Source: Halorubrum salipaludis (GTDB lineage Archaea > Halobacteriota > Halobacteria > Halobacteriales > Haloferacaceae). Taken from it: 64,000 bases of DNA. How positions within the stretch are numbered: the first letter of the stretch is position 1; each line of letters begins with the position of its first letter. The stretch spans positions 124,001-188,000 of the forward strand of contig NZ_NSKC01000005.1 in NCBI RefSeq assembly GCF_002286985.1. Reading direction: 5' to 3'. Below the pieces are notes generated by a model that saw only the letters and a list, made by a program, of their open reading frames with translations, made no database searches and had not been told where the DNA came from. The position numbers were made by a program, and so were the translations under genes. Shown in pieces: positions 24,844 to 33,518 of this stretch.

Positions 24844-27669
24844 TCAGTAGCTGTGCTCGATCACGAGGGTGCCGTCCGGGTCCTCGACGTACACCGTGTC
24901 GCCGCCGTTGTTCCAGATCGCCGACCCGGTCCGACCCCAGTACACCGTGTCGTCGGTGTCGGTACCTGTGCCGGTGTACAGTGTGATCGTCGCGCCGGGA
25001 TCGACGCTGACCGCGCCGAAGGTGTAGCTGTTGTCGACCTCGTCGTACACGACGTATCCGTCGAGGTCGACCGTCTCGGCGCCCTGGTTCACGAACGAGA
25101 CGTACTCGTCTTGGACCGGGTCGCCCGCGGGGGCTTCGACCAGCTCGTCGATCGCGAGGTAGACATCTCCGCCGCCGCCCCCGTCGTCGCCGTCGCCGTA
25201 GGCGTCGAACAGGTCGAAGTCGGCGTCGAAGTTCGTCGTCGTCGGGTTCGCGGGGCCGCCGAGGTTGTTCTGGTCGTCGGTCACCGCGTCGCCGGTCCGC
25301 AGGTCGGACCCGAGGTCGGCGGCGAGCGCGTCGAGGTTGTCGCGCGCGTCGCTCGCGTCGTCGCCGGCCGCGCTCGCGAGGATCACGGCGCCGCCGTCGT
25401 CGCGGAAGTCCTCGATCGCGGCGACCTCGTCGCTCCCGAATCCGTCGTCGGGGGCGGTGACGAGGACCGCCCGGGCCTCCGCGAGGTCCCGGCCGAGGTC
25501 GTCGTCGAAGTCGTTCTTCCCGTCGAACTCGATCGCGAACCCCTCCAGGTAGCGCTGGAAGTAGGCGGCGTCCTCGGCGGAGAGCGCGTAGTCCGCGGCG
25601 AACTGCCCGTGTCCGCCGTCGATGACGACGCTCCCCTCGCGCCCGTCCGCGGAGACGGCGTCGATCAGGTTCGCGAGGAAGACGTAGTTGCCGTACGGAT
25701 CGGTTCCAGGTCCGTCCTCGCCCCCTTCGAAGTTCTCGTCCGGAAGCGGTCCGCCGAGGAACGCGACGTTGCTGTCGGCGTCGACGCCGACGAGCGGGTC
25801 CCCGCCCTCGGACTCGACGGGGACGCGGTCGTCTGCGATGTCGCCGTCGGCGGTCGCGACCGCGGTGGCCGACGGGACGAACAGCTCGTCGACGGGGGCG
25901 TCGCCGACGACGGGGGTTGCGGTGACGTCGCTGTCGGCCCAGAGCCCGCGACCGTTCTCGCGCGCGTCGGCCTCCGCCTCCCAGAACTGATCGTGGAGCC
26001 CGAGCCCGGAGTCGTACACGCGAGCGTAGCCGTCGGCGATGAGGTTCTCGTTGAACAGTCCGTCGTCCGTCTCGATCAGACCGAGCAGTCGACCGAAGTT
26101 CCCGCGAAGCCCCTCGTTCTCGTCGAAGGAGAGCGTCACCGTCTCACCGACCGGAACCGCGTCCTGCGCGTAGTCGGTCGCTTCGTCGCCCCAGAAGCCG
26201 AGCGTGTCCACGTCGTCGATCCCCTCCCACTCCTCGGGACGCTCGTTAGCCGCCTGTGTTTCCGGCGCATCGTGTCCGAGAGTGCGAACGGTTTCGACCT
26301 GTCCGCCTTCGAACTGGACGTCGACGGTGTCGCCGTCGGTGACGCTGACGACCTCGACCTCGTACTCCTCGCTTGGGTCGAGTTCGAGCCCGAGCCCGTC
26401 GCGGTCGGCGAACAGCTCGGGATAGCTCTCCGTGTCGAGATCGGTCGACGTGGGTGCGAAGTTCGCGCCGTCGTTGTTCTCGTCGTCTATCACCTGATTG
26501 TCGTTGAACCGGATCTGCGAGTCGAGACCGTTCGCTAGGGCGTTGAGGTTGTCCGTCTCGTCGTAGTCGCTGTAGTCGGACTGGTCCATCAACACGATCA
26601 GCCCGCCCGCGTCGGCGAACATTGAGAGCGCATCGATCTCGCTCCCGGAGAACGACTCGGAGGGCGACGTGATCACGATCGCCCCGGCCGAACCGGACAG
26701 GTCCGTTCCGAGTTCCGTCGTCGCCTCCAGTGTGTATCCGTTCTCCTCGGCGTAGGATTCGAAGTTATTGTGGCCGTCTCCTTCACCCTGACCCAGGGTG
26801 TAAAACTGGCCGTGCCCCTCATCCCAGAGGACCGTGTCCGACGCGGCGTACTTGTCGAGAACGTTCAGTAGCACTTCCTCGTTGCCGTAGCTTCCGAACT
26901 GAATGTCGTCCTTGGCGAACGGGAAGCCGAACGCGACCACCGGAAGCTCCTGGTCGACCGCCATCAGCGGCAGCGGCGCGTCGTCCGGGTAGCTCGTGTC
27001 GTCGCCGTTGCCGTCCTCGTCGACCGACTCCGCCGTCGGCTCGGCGGCGACCGCGACGGCGTCCTCGGGGAGGTAGCCGTCCGCCGCCAACAGGCTCGCG
27101 GTCGAGTCGAAGACGAGCTCGTCGACGAACTCGGTCGGCCCCTCGCCCGGCTCGTCACCGGGGTCTTCGATCGGTCCGTCGCCGATGCCGAGCGTGATCG
27201 CCACCTCGCCGTCGGTCGGGTCCTCGCCGGAGTCGATCTCGACGCCGACCGCGACTGCCTCGCCGACGCCGAGCTCGACGGTCGGGTCAGGACCGAGCGT
27301 CTCGCCGTCGACGGTCAGTTCGAAGCTCGCGTCGCCGAGGCTCCCGTCCTCGACCTCCGCGAAGAGGCCGAGGTCCTCGGTCCCCTGGTTGCTGACCTGG
27401 AACACCTCGCCGATCTCGTAGACGGTGTTCGAGCCGAAGCCGGTGCCGCCGCCCTCGACCTCGTCGAAGACCAAGGCGAGCTCGCCGTCGTCGTCGACGA
27501 ACGCGTACTCGTCGTCCAGCGGCGTCAAAGAGAGGAGCGAGCTGGCGTCGTCCGCGAGCGCGACGGTCGCGGTCCGCTCCGCCGTCGCCGTGTCGAACGC
27601 CCCCGTGGCGATCGCCCCGCCGCCGGCCGCGGTCGCGCCGATGCCGATGAGGACGCTGCGGCGCTTCAT
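24844..27669 (-). CDS. Secreted multidomain protein: two HGQ domains, thermonuclease, lamin-tail-like domain
   Basis: This 941-residue acidic protein has a Tat-like signal (MKRRSVLIGIGATAAGGGAIATGAF) and a DUF1102-like surface domain (about 30-165). A first HGQ domain spans about 180-415 (DEGHGQ at 283-288, and an Asn/Asp-rich PTSTDLD end). A staphylococcal-nuclease-like domain spans about 436-577, with Arg462, Glu470 and Arg527 matching catalytic Arg/Glu/Arg. A second HGQ domain spans about 593-825 (DGGHGQ at 684-689). A C-terminal lamin-tail-like beta domain follows (about 835-941). It would act outside the cell, probably on nucleic acid. It overlaps the preceding gene by 4 bp (one operon). 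Confidence 0.8.
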   Translation of the reverse strand: MKRRSVLIGIGATAAGGGAIATGAFDTATAERTATVALADDASSLLSLTPLDDEYAFVDDDGELALVFDEVEGGGTGFGSNTVYEIGEVFQVSNQGTEDLGLFAEVEDGSLGDASFELTVDGETLGPDPTVELGVGEAVAVGVEIDSGEDPTDGEVAITLGIGDGPIEDPGDEPGEGPTEFVDELVFDSTASLLAADGYLPEDAVAVAAEPTAESVDEDGNGDDTSYPDDAPLPLMAVDQELPVVAFGFPFAKDDIQFGSYGNEEVLLNVLDKYAASDTVLWDEGHGQFYTLGQGEGDGHNNFESYAEENGYTLEATTELGTDLSGSAGAIVITSPSESFSGSEIDALSMFADAGGLIVLMDQSDYSDYDETDNLNALANGLDSQIRFNDNQVIDDENNDGANFAPTSTDLDTESYPELFADRDGLGLELDPSEEYEVEVVSVTDGDTVDVQFEGGQVETVRTLGHDAPETQAANERPEEWEGIDDVDTLGFWGDEATDYAQDAVPVGETVTLSFDENEGLRGNFGRLLGLIETDDGLFNENLIADGYARVYDSGLGLHDQFWEAEADARENGRGLWADSDVTATPVVGDAPVDELFVPSATAVATADGDIADDRVPVESEGGDPLVGVDADSNVAFLGGPLPDENFEGGEDGPGTDPYGNYVFLANLIDAVSADGREGSVVIDGGHGQFAADYALSAEDAAYFQRYLEGFAIEFDGKNDFDDDLGRDLAEARAVLVTAPDDGFGSDEVAAIEDFRDDGGAVILASAAGDDASDARDNLDALAADLGSDLRTGDAVTDDQNNLGGPANPTTTNFDADFDLFDAYGDGDDGGGGGDVYLAIDELVEAPAGDPVQDEYVSFVNQGAETVDLDGYVVYDEVDNSYTFGAVSVDPGATITLYTGTGTDTDDTVYWGRTGSAIWNNGGDTVYVEDPDGTLVIEHSY

Positions 27670-28958
27670 AGTTCACCCTCCGCGAGGAAGAAGTCGGGAA
27701 ACTCGTCGTCGTTGAAGTTGCTCGTCCGCGGGATGTAGAAATCGCCCCCGTTGTTGTCGTTGTCGACCACCTGATCGAAGTTGAACCGGAACGCGGCGTC
27801 GAGGTCGGCGAGCACCGCGTTCAGCGCGTCGTTCGAGGTGCCGTCGAACGACGCGGTCCCGTGGAGGAACACCGCACCGCCGTCGTCGACGAAGTCGGCG
27901 AGTTCGGACCGCTCCGTGTCGGAGAATCCGCCCACGCTCGCCACGTCGCCGTCGGATGTCGCGATCATCACCGCGTCCGCACCGTCGAGCGAGCCGACGA
28001 AGTCGCTGTCGATCGACTCGACGTCGAACCCCCGACCCTCTGCTACCGATTGGAGCTGCGAGAAGGCGTCGAGCGTCAGTTCCTGTCCGTGGGTCTCGTC
28101 GTACAGCACGGTTCCGGTCCCGTCGAGGACCGTCTGCCAGGCGTTCGCGATGAGCGTCCGATTGTCGTCTTCACTGCTCGCGTCCGGGCCGAGATCTGCT
28201 CCGAACCCGACTACGTTCCCGTCCGCCGCTGCCAACGGGATTCCGGTGTCGTCGGGATACGAGACGAACCCGTCGTCGTCCTCCGAGTTTTCGTTGTCGG
28301 CCGTCGCTTCCGCCCACACCGCGACGACGGAGTCGTCGTCGAGCACCTCGCCGTTCGCGTCGACGAGGCTCGACGTGGAGAAGAACTCCGTCTCGTCGAT
28401 CGTCTCGGGCGGCTCCGGTTCCGGCTCGTCCGGCTCGTCGCCGCCCTCCTCGAAGGCCGCCTCGATGGTGATCTCGATGTCGAGCTCGTTCGTCACGTCG
28501 ACGTCGCCCGTCTCGACGTGGGTGCCGACCGACTGCTCCTCGCCGGTCTCCAAGACGATCGCGTTGTCCTCGTCGTCGAGGGTGCCGTCTCGGTCGCCGG
28601 TCGGGTACAGCCGGAACTCGCCGTCGAACGCGTCGGTGTCGCTGCTCGCGGTGATAGAGACCGTCTCGGTCCCCTGGTTCGCGATCGCGAACACCTCGTC
28701 GAAGAAGAACTGCGAGTTGCGGCCGATCCCGTCGCCGTCGCCGGAGACGTCGCCGAACGCGAGCGCGAGCTCGCCGTCGCCGTCCGTCGTCGCGTACGCG
28801 CTCTTCGAGACCAGCCCCAGATAGGCGTCCTCGTCGTCCGCGAAGTTCACCGTCGCGGTCCGCTCCGCGCTCGCCGTGTCGAACGCGCCCGTTCCGATGA
28901 GTGCTATACCGCCGATACCGCTGGCCGCCGCTCCCGTGATGAGTGTTCGTCGTCGCAT
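27666..28958 (-). CDS. Secreted HGQ-domain protein, partner of the nuclease gene
   Basis: This 430-residue protein has a Tat-like signal MRRRTLITGAAASGIGGIALIGTGAF and a DUF1102-like domain (about 30-170). A Glu/Pro-rich linker (about 172-188) follows, then one HGQ domain (about 190-425) with DETHGQ at 287-292, IATSDGD, LADFVDDGGAVFL and a final IPRTSNFND. Parts resemble a DUF4350/class-I-amidotransferase-like Rossmann fold. No nuclease domain is present. It is upstream of, and overlapped by, the thermonuclease gene (ATGA at 27666-27669), so the pair is co-expressed and probably co-located at the surface. Function unknown. Confidence 0.78.
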   Translation of the reverse strand: MRRRTLITGAAASGIGGIALIGTGAFDTASAERTATVNFADDEDAYLGLVSKSAYATTDGDGELALAFGDVSGDGDGIGRNSQFFFDEVFAIANQGTETVSITASSDTDAFDGEFRLYPTGDRDGTLDDEDNAIVLETGEEQSVGTHVETGDVDVTNELDIEITIEAAFEEGGDEPDEPEPEPPETIDETEFFSTSSLVDANGEVLDDDSVVAVWAEATADNENSEDDDGFVSYPDDTGIPLAAADGNVVGFGADLGPDASSEDDNRTLIANAWQTVLDGTGTVLYDETHGQELTLDAFSQLQSVAEGRGFDVESIDSDFVGSLDGADAVMIATSDGDVASVGGFSDTERSELADFVDDGGAVFLHGTASFDGTSNDALNAVLADLDAAFRFNFDQVVDNDNNGGDFYIPRTSNFNDDEFPDFFLAEGEL

Positions 28959-29087
28959 GGATCGTCCGCGGCCGCCGTGCGTCGCCGCGGGTGTCCACCG
29001 TCAGAGAACCGAGCGCCGGCGGAGGAGAGCGGGCGAATGCAAGGGACTTGCTGGCACACGTCAGCCACGTTAAACGAATCCGAGAGA

Positions 29088-29152
29088 TAGTTTATATATT
29101 TTTATACTACTTCTATTGTGTTTTGTATTCGGGTTCCCAGATATATAGCGCT
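29088..29152. other. AT-rich island between the secreted operon and the UPF0200 gene
   Basis: In this otherwise GC-rich DNA a stretch around TTTATATATTTTTATACTAC (29091-29110) and on to TATATAGC is strikingly AT-rich. It lies about 130 bp before the start of the minus-strand secreted operon and about 80 bp before the plus-strand kinase-like gene. It holds TATA-like words in both directions and is probably a divergent promoter. No gene is seen in 28959-29231. Confidence 0.5.
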
Positions 29153-29231
29153 CCACGGAGGAAACGGTCGGTCGGCGAGGCTCGCGGCCCCAACAGCAGA
29201 CCTAAGTCCGGCACGGGACTACTCGCCGCCA

Positions 29232-29891
29232 ATGAACGTCATCGGAACCGTCGGCCTCCCCGGCAGCGGGAAGGGGGAGGCGGCGAACGTGGCCGAGGAG
29301 GCGGGGATCCCGGTCGTCGTCATGGGCGACGTGATCCGGGCGGAGTGCCGCCGACGCGGGCTCGACCCGGCCGAACACCACGGTCGGATCGCCGGCGCGC
29401 TCCGCGAGGAGGAGGGCGACGACGCGATCGCCGCCCGGACGCTCCCGCTGATTCGCGAGGCGGCGGCCGAGAGCGACCGCGAGGCCGTCCTCGTCGACGG
29501 GCTCCGCTCGACCGTCGAACTGGAGCGCTTCCGCGACGCCTTCGGCGACGACTTCACGCTGGTGGCCGTCCGCGCGCCCTTCGAGCTCCGCGCCGAGCGG
29601 CTCGACGAGCGCGGCCGTGACGACTCCGACTCCGACCTGGAGGCCCTCCGCGAGCGCGACGCCCGCGAGCTCGAGCTCGGCCTCGGCGAGACCCTCGACC
29701 GGGCCGACGTCGAGATCGACAACACCGGGACGCTGGCGGCGTTCCGGCGGCGGGTCCGAGAGGTACTCGGCGTCGCGGACGGCGAGGCGAGCGAGGAGAG
29801 CGCCGACGGCGGCGCGGCGGGCGACGCCGATCCGGATCCGGAGTCCGACACCGACCCCGCGGCCCCGAACGCCGGAGGTGACGGCTCGTGA
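29232..29891 (+). CDS. UPF0200-type P-loop nucleotide kinase-like protein
   Basis: This 219-residue protein has a P-loop GLPGSGKGE at the N-terminus and a mononucleotide-kinase-like body (VVVMGDVIRAECRRRGL, VLVDGLRS, VAVRAPFELRAERLDERGR). It matches the archaeal UPF0200 family (dephospho-CoA-kinase-like fold). The substrate is not established. The C-terminal tail is Asp/Gly/Glu-rich and probably disordered. Its stop overlaps the GTG of the UPF0201 gene (4 bp), so the two form an operon; this pairing is known in archaea. The start at 29232 is set by the P-loop. Confidence 0.85.
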   Translation: MNVIGTVGLPGSGKGEAANVAEEAGIPVVVMGDVIRAECRRRGLDPAEHHGRIAGALREEEGDDAIAARTLPLIREAAAESDREAVLVDGLRSTVELERFRDAFGDDFTLVAVRAPFELRAERLDERGRDDSDSDLEALRERDARELELGLGETLDRADVEIDNTGTLAAFRRRVREVLGVADGEASEESADGGAAGDADPDPESDTDPAAPNAGGDGS

Positions 29892-30340
29892 TCTACAGCG
29901 TCGACGTGCGGATCGAGGCCCCAGTCAACGACACCGAAGTCACCGATCGGGTCGCCGACGCGGTCGAGAACGTGTTCCCGGACGCGGAGCCGGTCCACGA
30001 GGACGGGATGCTGGTCGCCGAGGCGCACGCCCTCGACGCCTTCTCCGACGTGCTCCACGAACAGGAGATCCTCGACACGGCCCGCCGGGTGTTCCTTCAG
30101 AACAGCACCGACGAGGGGTTCGACTTCTCCTTGAAGAAGCAGGCGGCGTTCGAGGGCGTCGTCAACTTCGCGGTCGGCGAGCCGGACGAGCTCGGCGAGA
30201 TCGACGTCGAGGTCCGCGTCCGGGAGCCCGACGTCGAGGCGTTCATCGACTACGTCGCGCCCGAGACGGACGAGGGGCGCCCCGTCGATCCCGCCCGGGA
30301 GTACGGCGACCGGATCGACCCCGAGGACGCGGAGTACTGA
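29888..30340 (+). CDS. UPF0201 RNA-binding-domain protein
   Basis: This 150-residue protein matches the PF01877-type (UPF0201/DUF54) archaeal family proposed to bind RNA and linked to exosome function. Its core includes MIYSVDVRIEAPVNDTEV, FSDVLHEQEILDTARRVFLQN and DEGFDFSLKKQAAFEGVVNF. The start is GTG at 29888, overlapping the upstream stop. A short T-rich repeat (CTCTGGCGGTTTTGG occurring twice in 30344-30394) follows and may act as a terminator. Role inferred from family and from coupling with the UPF0200 kinase. Confidence 0.83.
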   Translation: MIYSVDVRIEAPVNDTEVTDRVADAVENVFPDAEPVHEDGMLVAEAHALDAFSDVLHEQEILDTARRVFLQNSTDEGFDFSLKKQAAFEGVVNFAVGEPDELGEIDVEVRVREPDVEAFIDYVAPETDEGRPVDPAREYGDRIDPEDAEY

Positions 30341-30431
30341 CAGCTCTGGCGGTTTTGGCGGTACCGGCGCTACGAGCGGTTCTGGCGGTTTTGGGTACGC
30401 CGCCGAAAAGTCGAGTCGCCGCTTCTCGGAG

Positions 30432-31010
30432 TCAGTCGCTCAGCAGCGACGAGGCGGCGCCGCCGATCGCGCCGAAGACCGCGGGGTAGACGGCGCCGGC
30501 GAGCAGCACCGCGGTGACGAGGTCGGGTGCCACCGTCCCGTCACCGACGGAGTACCGGAACAGGAAGGCCCCGATCACCGCGAGGGGGAGGTAGCCGGCG
30601 AGGACGAACGCGCCGGCCTGCGCCCCGTCGGCCGGATCGGACGCGCCGGCGGTCCGGCCCGCGACGAGGCCGGCGACGATAAGGAGGAGCGGGGGGAGGA
30701 CGAACAGCAGCGACAGCGACCCCCCGTCGGCCTGCGTGATCAGGTTCCCCGACTGCGCGCCGCCGATCAGCGAGGGGGCGTTGACGTCGACGAAGTGGGC
30801 GTTGTAGAACATCCACCCCGCGGCCTGCCAGGTGGAGATCGGGTCGCCGCCGAACAGGTCGGCGAAGAAGTTGATCCCCGAGAGGCCCTCCTCGATCCGG
30901 TCGCCCTGCGTCACGTACACGACGAGATAGCCGAGGACGTACGCGACGGCGCCAGCCGCCGCGCCGCCGACGATTCCCTGCGTTCGGTTCGATCGGTCGG
31001 GGACAGACAT
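30432..31010 (-). CDS. Multi-pass membrane protein, haloarchaeal, unknown function
   Basis: This 192-residue protein has about five hydrophobic segments: GIVGGAAAGAVAYVLGYLVVYV, a long extracytoplasmic loop with ISTWQAAGWMFYNAHFVDV, SLSLLFVLPPLLLIVAGLVAG, AGAFVLAGYLPLAVIGAFLF and LVTAVLLAGAVYPAVFGAIGG. The loop and its aromatic residues look conserved but unassigned. The gene stands alone, convergent with the UPF0201 gene. I do not recognise a transporter motif. Confidence 0.7.
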   Translation of the reverse strand: MSVPDRSNRTQGIVGGAAAGAVAYVLGYLVVYVTQGDRIEEGLSGINFFADLFGGDPISTWQAAGWMFYNAHFVDVNAPSLIGGAQSGNLITQADGGSLSLLFVLPPLLLIVAGLVAGRTAGASDPADGAQAGAFVLAGYLPLAVIGAFLFRYSVGDGTVAPDLVTAVLLAGAVYPAVFGAIGGAASSLLSD

Positions 31011-31079
31011 GTGCTCGGTGTCGTTTCGGCGGTCATAAGTGTCTGTTGGGTCGGTGTGCTCGGCGCCGCCCGTGTTCCG

Positions 31080-31673
31080 CTACTCCGTCGCCTCGCGCCA
31101 CTCGCCCTGCGAGATCGAGTACCGGACCTCGTCGTGGACGCTGCCGTCCGTGAACGTGATGTGGTTCCGCAACAGCCCCTCGCGGCGGCCGCCGAGCCGG
31201 TCGACGTACTTCTCGATCGCCCGCCGCGACTTGTCGTTCTCGGGGAGGTGGCTCACGGCGACGAGGTCGAGATCGAGGTCGTCGAAGGCGACCTCGGCGA
31301 GGGCGGCGGCGCGCTCGCCGGAGTAGCCGCGGCCCCAGAACCGCTTGCGGAGCCAGGTGCCGAGGACCGCGGTCCGTTTCTCCCAGTCGACGGTGAAGCC
31401 GCCGAAGCCGGCGATCTCGCCCGCGCCGTCCTCGCCCTCGCGGGGGCGGATGACGTAGCTCGCCGCCTCGTCGTCCTCCCAGCGCTCGCAGCCGCGCTCG
31501 AGGAACTCCAGCGTCTCCTTCTTCGTCTCGTGGGGATCCCACGTGACGTGTTCGGTCACCTCGTCGATCCCGGGGTCCGACGAGCAGATCCGGTAGCAGT
31601 CGTCGAGGTCGACGTTCTCGGGCCACCGCGGCTCCAGTCGCAGCCGGTCGGTCTCGATCGTCTCGGGGAACAT
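31080..31673 (-). CDS. GNAT-family N-acetyltransferase (RimJ/RimL-like)
   Basis: This 197-residue acetyltransferase begins ETIETDRLRLEPRWPENVDLDDCY, the typical RimJ/RimL start (ETxRLxLRP). LRKRFWGRGYSGERAAAL is the acetyl-CoA pyrophosphate loop (R/Q-x-x-G-x-G/A). A later segment, SHLPENDKSRRAIEKYVDRLGG, contains the conserved N-x-x-S-x-x-x-x-E/K motif. It would transfer acetyl groups to an amine, such as a protein N-terminus or a small molecule. There is no operon partner. Confidence 0.87.
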   Translation of the reverse strand: MFPETIETDRLRLEPRWPENVDLDDCYRICSSDPGIDEVTEHVTWDPHETKKETLEFLERGCERWEDDEAASYVIRPREGEDGAGEIAGFGGFTVDWEKRTAVLGTWLRKRFWGRGYSGERAAALAEVAFDDLDLDLVAVSHLPENDKSRRAIEKYVDRLGGRREGLLRNHITFTDGSVHDEVRYSISQGEWREATE

Positions 31674-31745
31674 ACCCGCCCGTCTCGCGGGTGCGTATAA
31701 AAACCACCTCGGGAGTGGGGGATGGTACCGTCCGTCAGTACCTCG

Positions 31746-32666
31746 TCACTCGACCACGCCGTACTCGCGGAGGGCGTCCCTGAACGCCGCCCGCTTCACG
31801 AGGAGGAAGCCGAGGCAGATGATCAGGAAGCCCGCGACGGTGTTGAGGGTGATCGCCTCCCGCAGGAACAGCCACCCGGAGACCGCGGCGAACACCGGCG
31901 CGACGTACGAGACGAGGTTGATCTCGATCGGGCCGAGCCGGTCGAGGAGATCGAAGTAGATGAGGAAGCCGAGCCCGCTGGCGACGACCGAGAGGTAGCC
32001 GAGCGCGAGGAGCGCCTCGGCGGTCCACGCCACGTCGGCGGCCGACTCGCCGAGCCCGAGCGACAGCAGGTGCATCAGCGCCGCGCCGAGGAGCATCGAC
32101 CACGCCTCCATCGTCTCGATCGGGAGGTCGGCGTCGGACGCCCGCGTCAACACCGACCCGAGCGCGAACGACGCGGCCGCCAGCAACACGAGCAGCTTCG
32201 GGACCGTGCCGCCGCCGGCGAGGTTGCTCGGGTCCGGCGCGGCCAGCACGACCGCCCCCACGAGACCGACGAGGAGACCGATCACGCCGACGACCGTCAG
32301 CCGCTCGGAGGGGAGGAAGGCGCGCGCGAAGACGGTCGTCAAGACGGGCGAGAGGCTGACGATCACGGCCGCGACCGCGCTCGTCACGGCCGGATCGGTC
32401 TCGCCGACGAAGAGGAACGCGTGGTAGGCGGCGATGATCAGCGTCGCGCCGACGGCGACGACGGCCCACTCGTCGCGCCCCCGCGGGATCGGGTCGTCGA
32501 CGACGTACGCCGCGTACGCGAGCATGACGACGCCCGCGACGTCGTACCTGAACGCGGCGAACAGCACGGGCGGAAAGTACGCCAGCCCGGCCTTGATCGC
32601 CATGAACGCCGACCCCCACACCGCGGCGAGGACGAGGAACAACGCGAGATTCCGTGCTCTGCTCAC
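31746..32666 (-). CDS. EamA/DMT-family drug/metabolite transporter
   Basis: This 306-residue membrane protein has ten hydrophobic segments arranged as two EamA repeats. It begins NLALFLVLAAVWGSAFMAIKAGLAYFPPVLFAAFRYD (the classic W-G-[ST]-x-F start). The second repeat has VLTRASDADLPIETMEAW and ends SYVAPVFAAVSGWLFLREAITLNTVAGFLIICLG. The family exports or imports metabolites. The substrate is unknown. It is downstream of the ArsR-type regulator on the same strand by about 100 bp, but a regulatory link is only a guess. Confidence 0.88.
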   Translation of the reverse strand: MSRARNLALFLVLAAVWGSAFMAIKAGLAYFPPVLFAAFRYDVAGVVMLAYAAYVVDDPIPRGRDEWAVVAVGATLIIAAYHAFLFVGETDPAVTSAVAAVIVSLSPVLTTVFARAFLPSERLTVVGVIGLLVGLVGAVVLAAPDPSNLAGGGTVPKLLVLLAAASFALGSVLTRASDADLPIETMEAWSMLLGAALMHLLSLGLGESAADVAWTAEALLALGYLSVVASGLGFLIYFDLLDRLGPIEINLVSYVAPVFAAVSGWLFLREAITLNTVAGFLIICLGFLLVKRAAFRDALREYGVVE

Positions 32667-32768
32667 GCGTCGACCTCTCCCGGGCGCGCGCCAAAAGGTT
32701 CCGGAAGCGGCCGACTGTGCGGGGACCGGTGCGCCTCGGCGGCGACTCTCGACCGCTGGCCCCGCGCC

Positions 32769-33440
32769 CTACCGGATCCGGTAGCGGTCCACGTCGGCGG
32801 AGCCGTCGCGGGCGACGACCCCCACGTCCGCGAGCCGCCGGAGGGCGTCGGCGACCGTCTCCTCGCGGGCGCCGACCTCGTCGGCGACCGCCGCCGGGGT
32901 GCCGTCGGTCTCCACCAGCGCGGCGAGGACCGCCGCGAAGAAGCGGCTGTCGGACTCGGTGCCGAGCCGCTCGTCGATCTCGGCCAGCGTGTCCTCGACG
33001 CGGCCCTGCACCCACCGCTGGGCCAGCGAGAGCTCCCGATCGAGGTTCTGGAGCCGACCGAACTCGTCGGCGAGGTCGGCCAGGTCGCTCGACGACCCGG
33101 ACCCGTCGGGGACCTCTATCGAGAGGTGTTGGCACCGGGCCGCCATGTCGAAGCTGTTCTTCGCGGGGTACGCGCTCTTCGCCCCGAAGCCGTACGGGGA
33201 GACGCTCACCTCCAGTCGGAGGCTCCGGGCGATACGGAAGTACTTGCGGCGCTGGTCGTCGGTGGTCGACTCGATGAGGCCGGCCTCCTCCAGCTTCCGC
33301 AGGTGGTCGATGACCGCCTTGGGGCTCACGTCGAGGTACTCCGAGATCTCCGTGACGTAACAGGGCTTGGTGGCGAGCAGCCGGAGGATGCGCCGCCGGT
33401 TCTCGTTGCCGAGGAGATCGAGCAGTACCGCGGAGTCCAT
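32769..33440 (-). CDS. ArsR-type winged-helix transcriptional regulator
   Basis: This 223-residue protein has an N-terminal winged helix (LLGNENRRRILRLLATKPCYVTEISEYLDVSPKAVIDHLRKLEEAGLI), a standard ArsR/Lrp-like HTH. A central domain (DQRRKYFRIARSLRLEVSVSPYGFGAK) and a second putative HTH at the C-terminus (GTPAAVADEVGAREETVADALRRLADVGVV) follow. The double-HTH layout resembles haloarchaeal metal- or stress-linked regulators. No conserved metal-binding cysteine cluster is obvious. Possible targets are the DMT transporter downstream or itself. Confidence 0.83.
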   Translation of the reverse strand: MDSAVLLDLLGNENRRRILRLLATKPCYVTEISEYLDVSPKAVIDHLRKLEEAGLIESTTDDQRRKYFRIARSLRLEVSVSPYGFGAKSAYPAKNSFDMAARCQHLSIEVPDGSGSSSDLADLADEFGRLQNLDRELSLAQRWVQGRVEDTLAEIDERLGTESDSRFFAAVLAALVETDGTPAAVADEVGAREETVADALRRLADVGVVARDGSADVDRYRIR

Positions 33441-33518
33441 TAACGTATGGTTAGCGTCGGAGAGGGAAAAGGGTGACTTCCCCGGCGCCCGTCGAGCGTC
33501 ACTCCGCGTCGTCGGGCG

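Noticed and set aside
30344-30400. Coding extension of the UPF0201 gene through TCTGGCGGTTTTGG repeats
   Set aside because: A stop codon at 30338-30340 precedes it. The T-rich repeats fit a terminator better than a protein.
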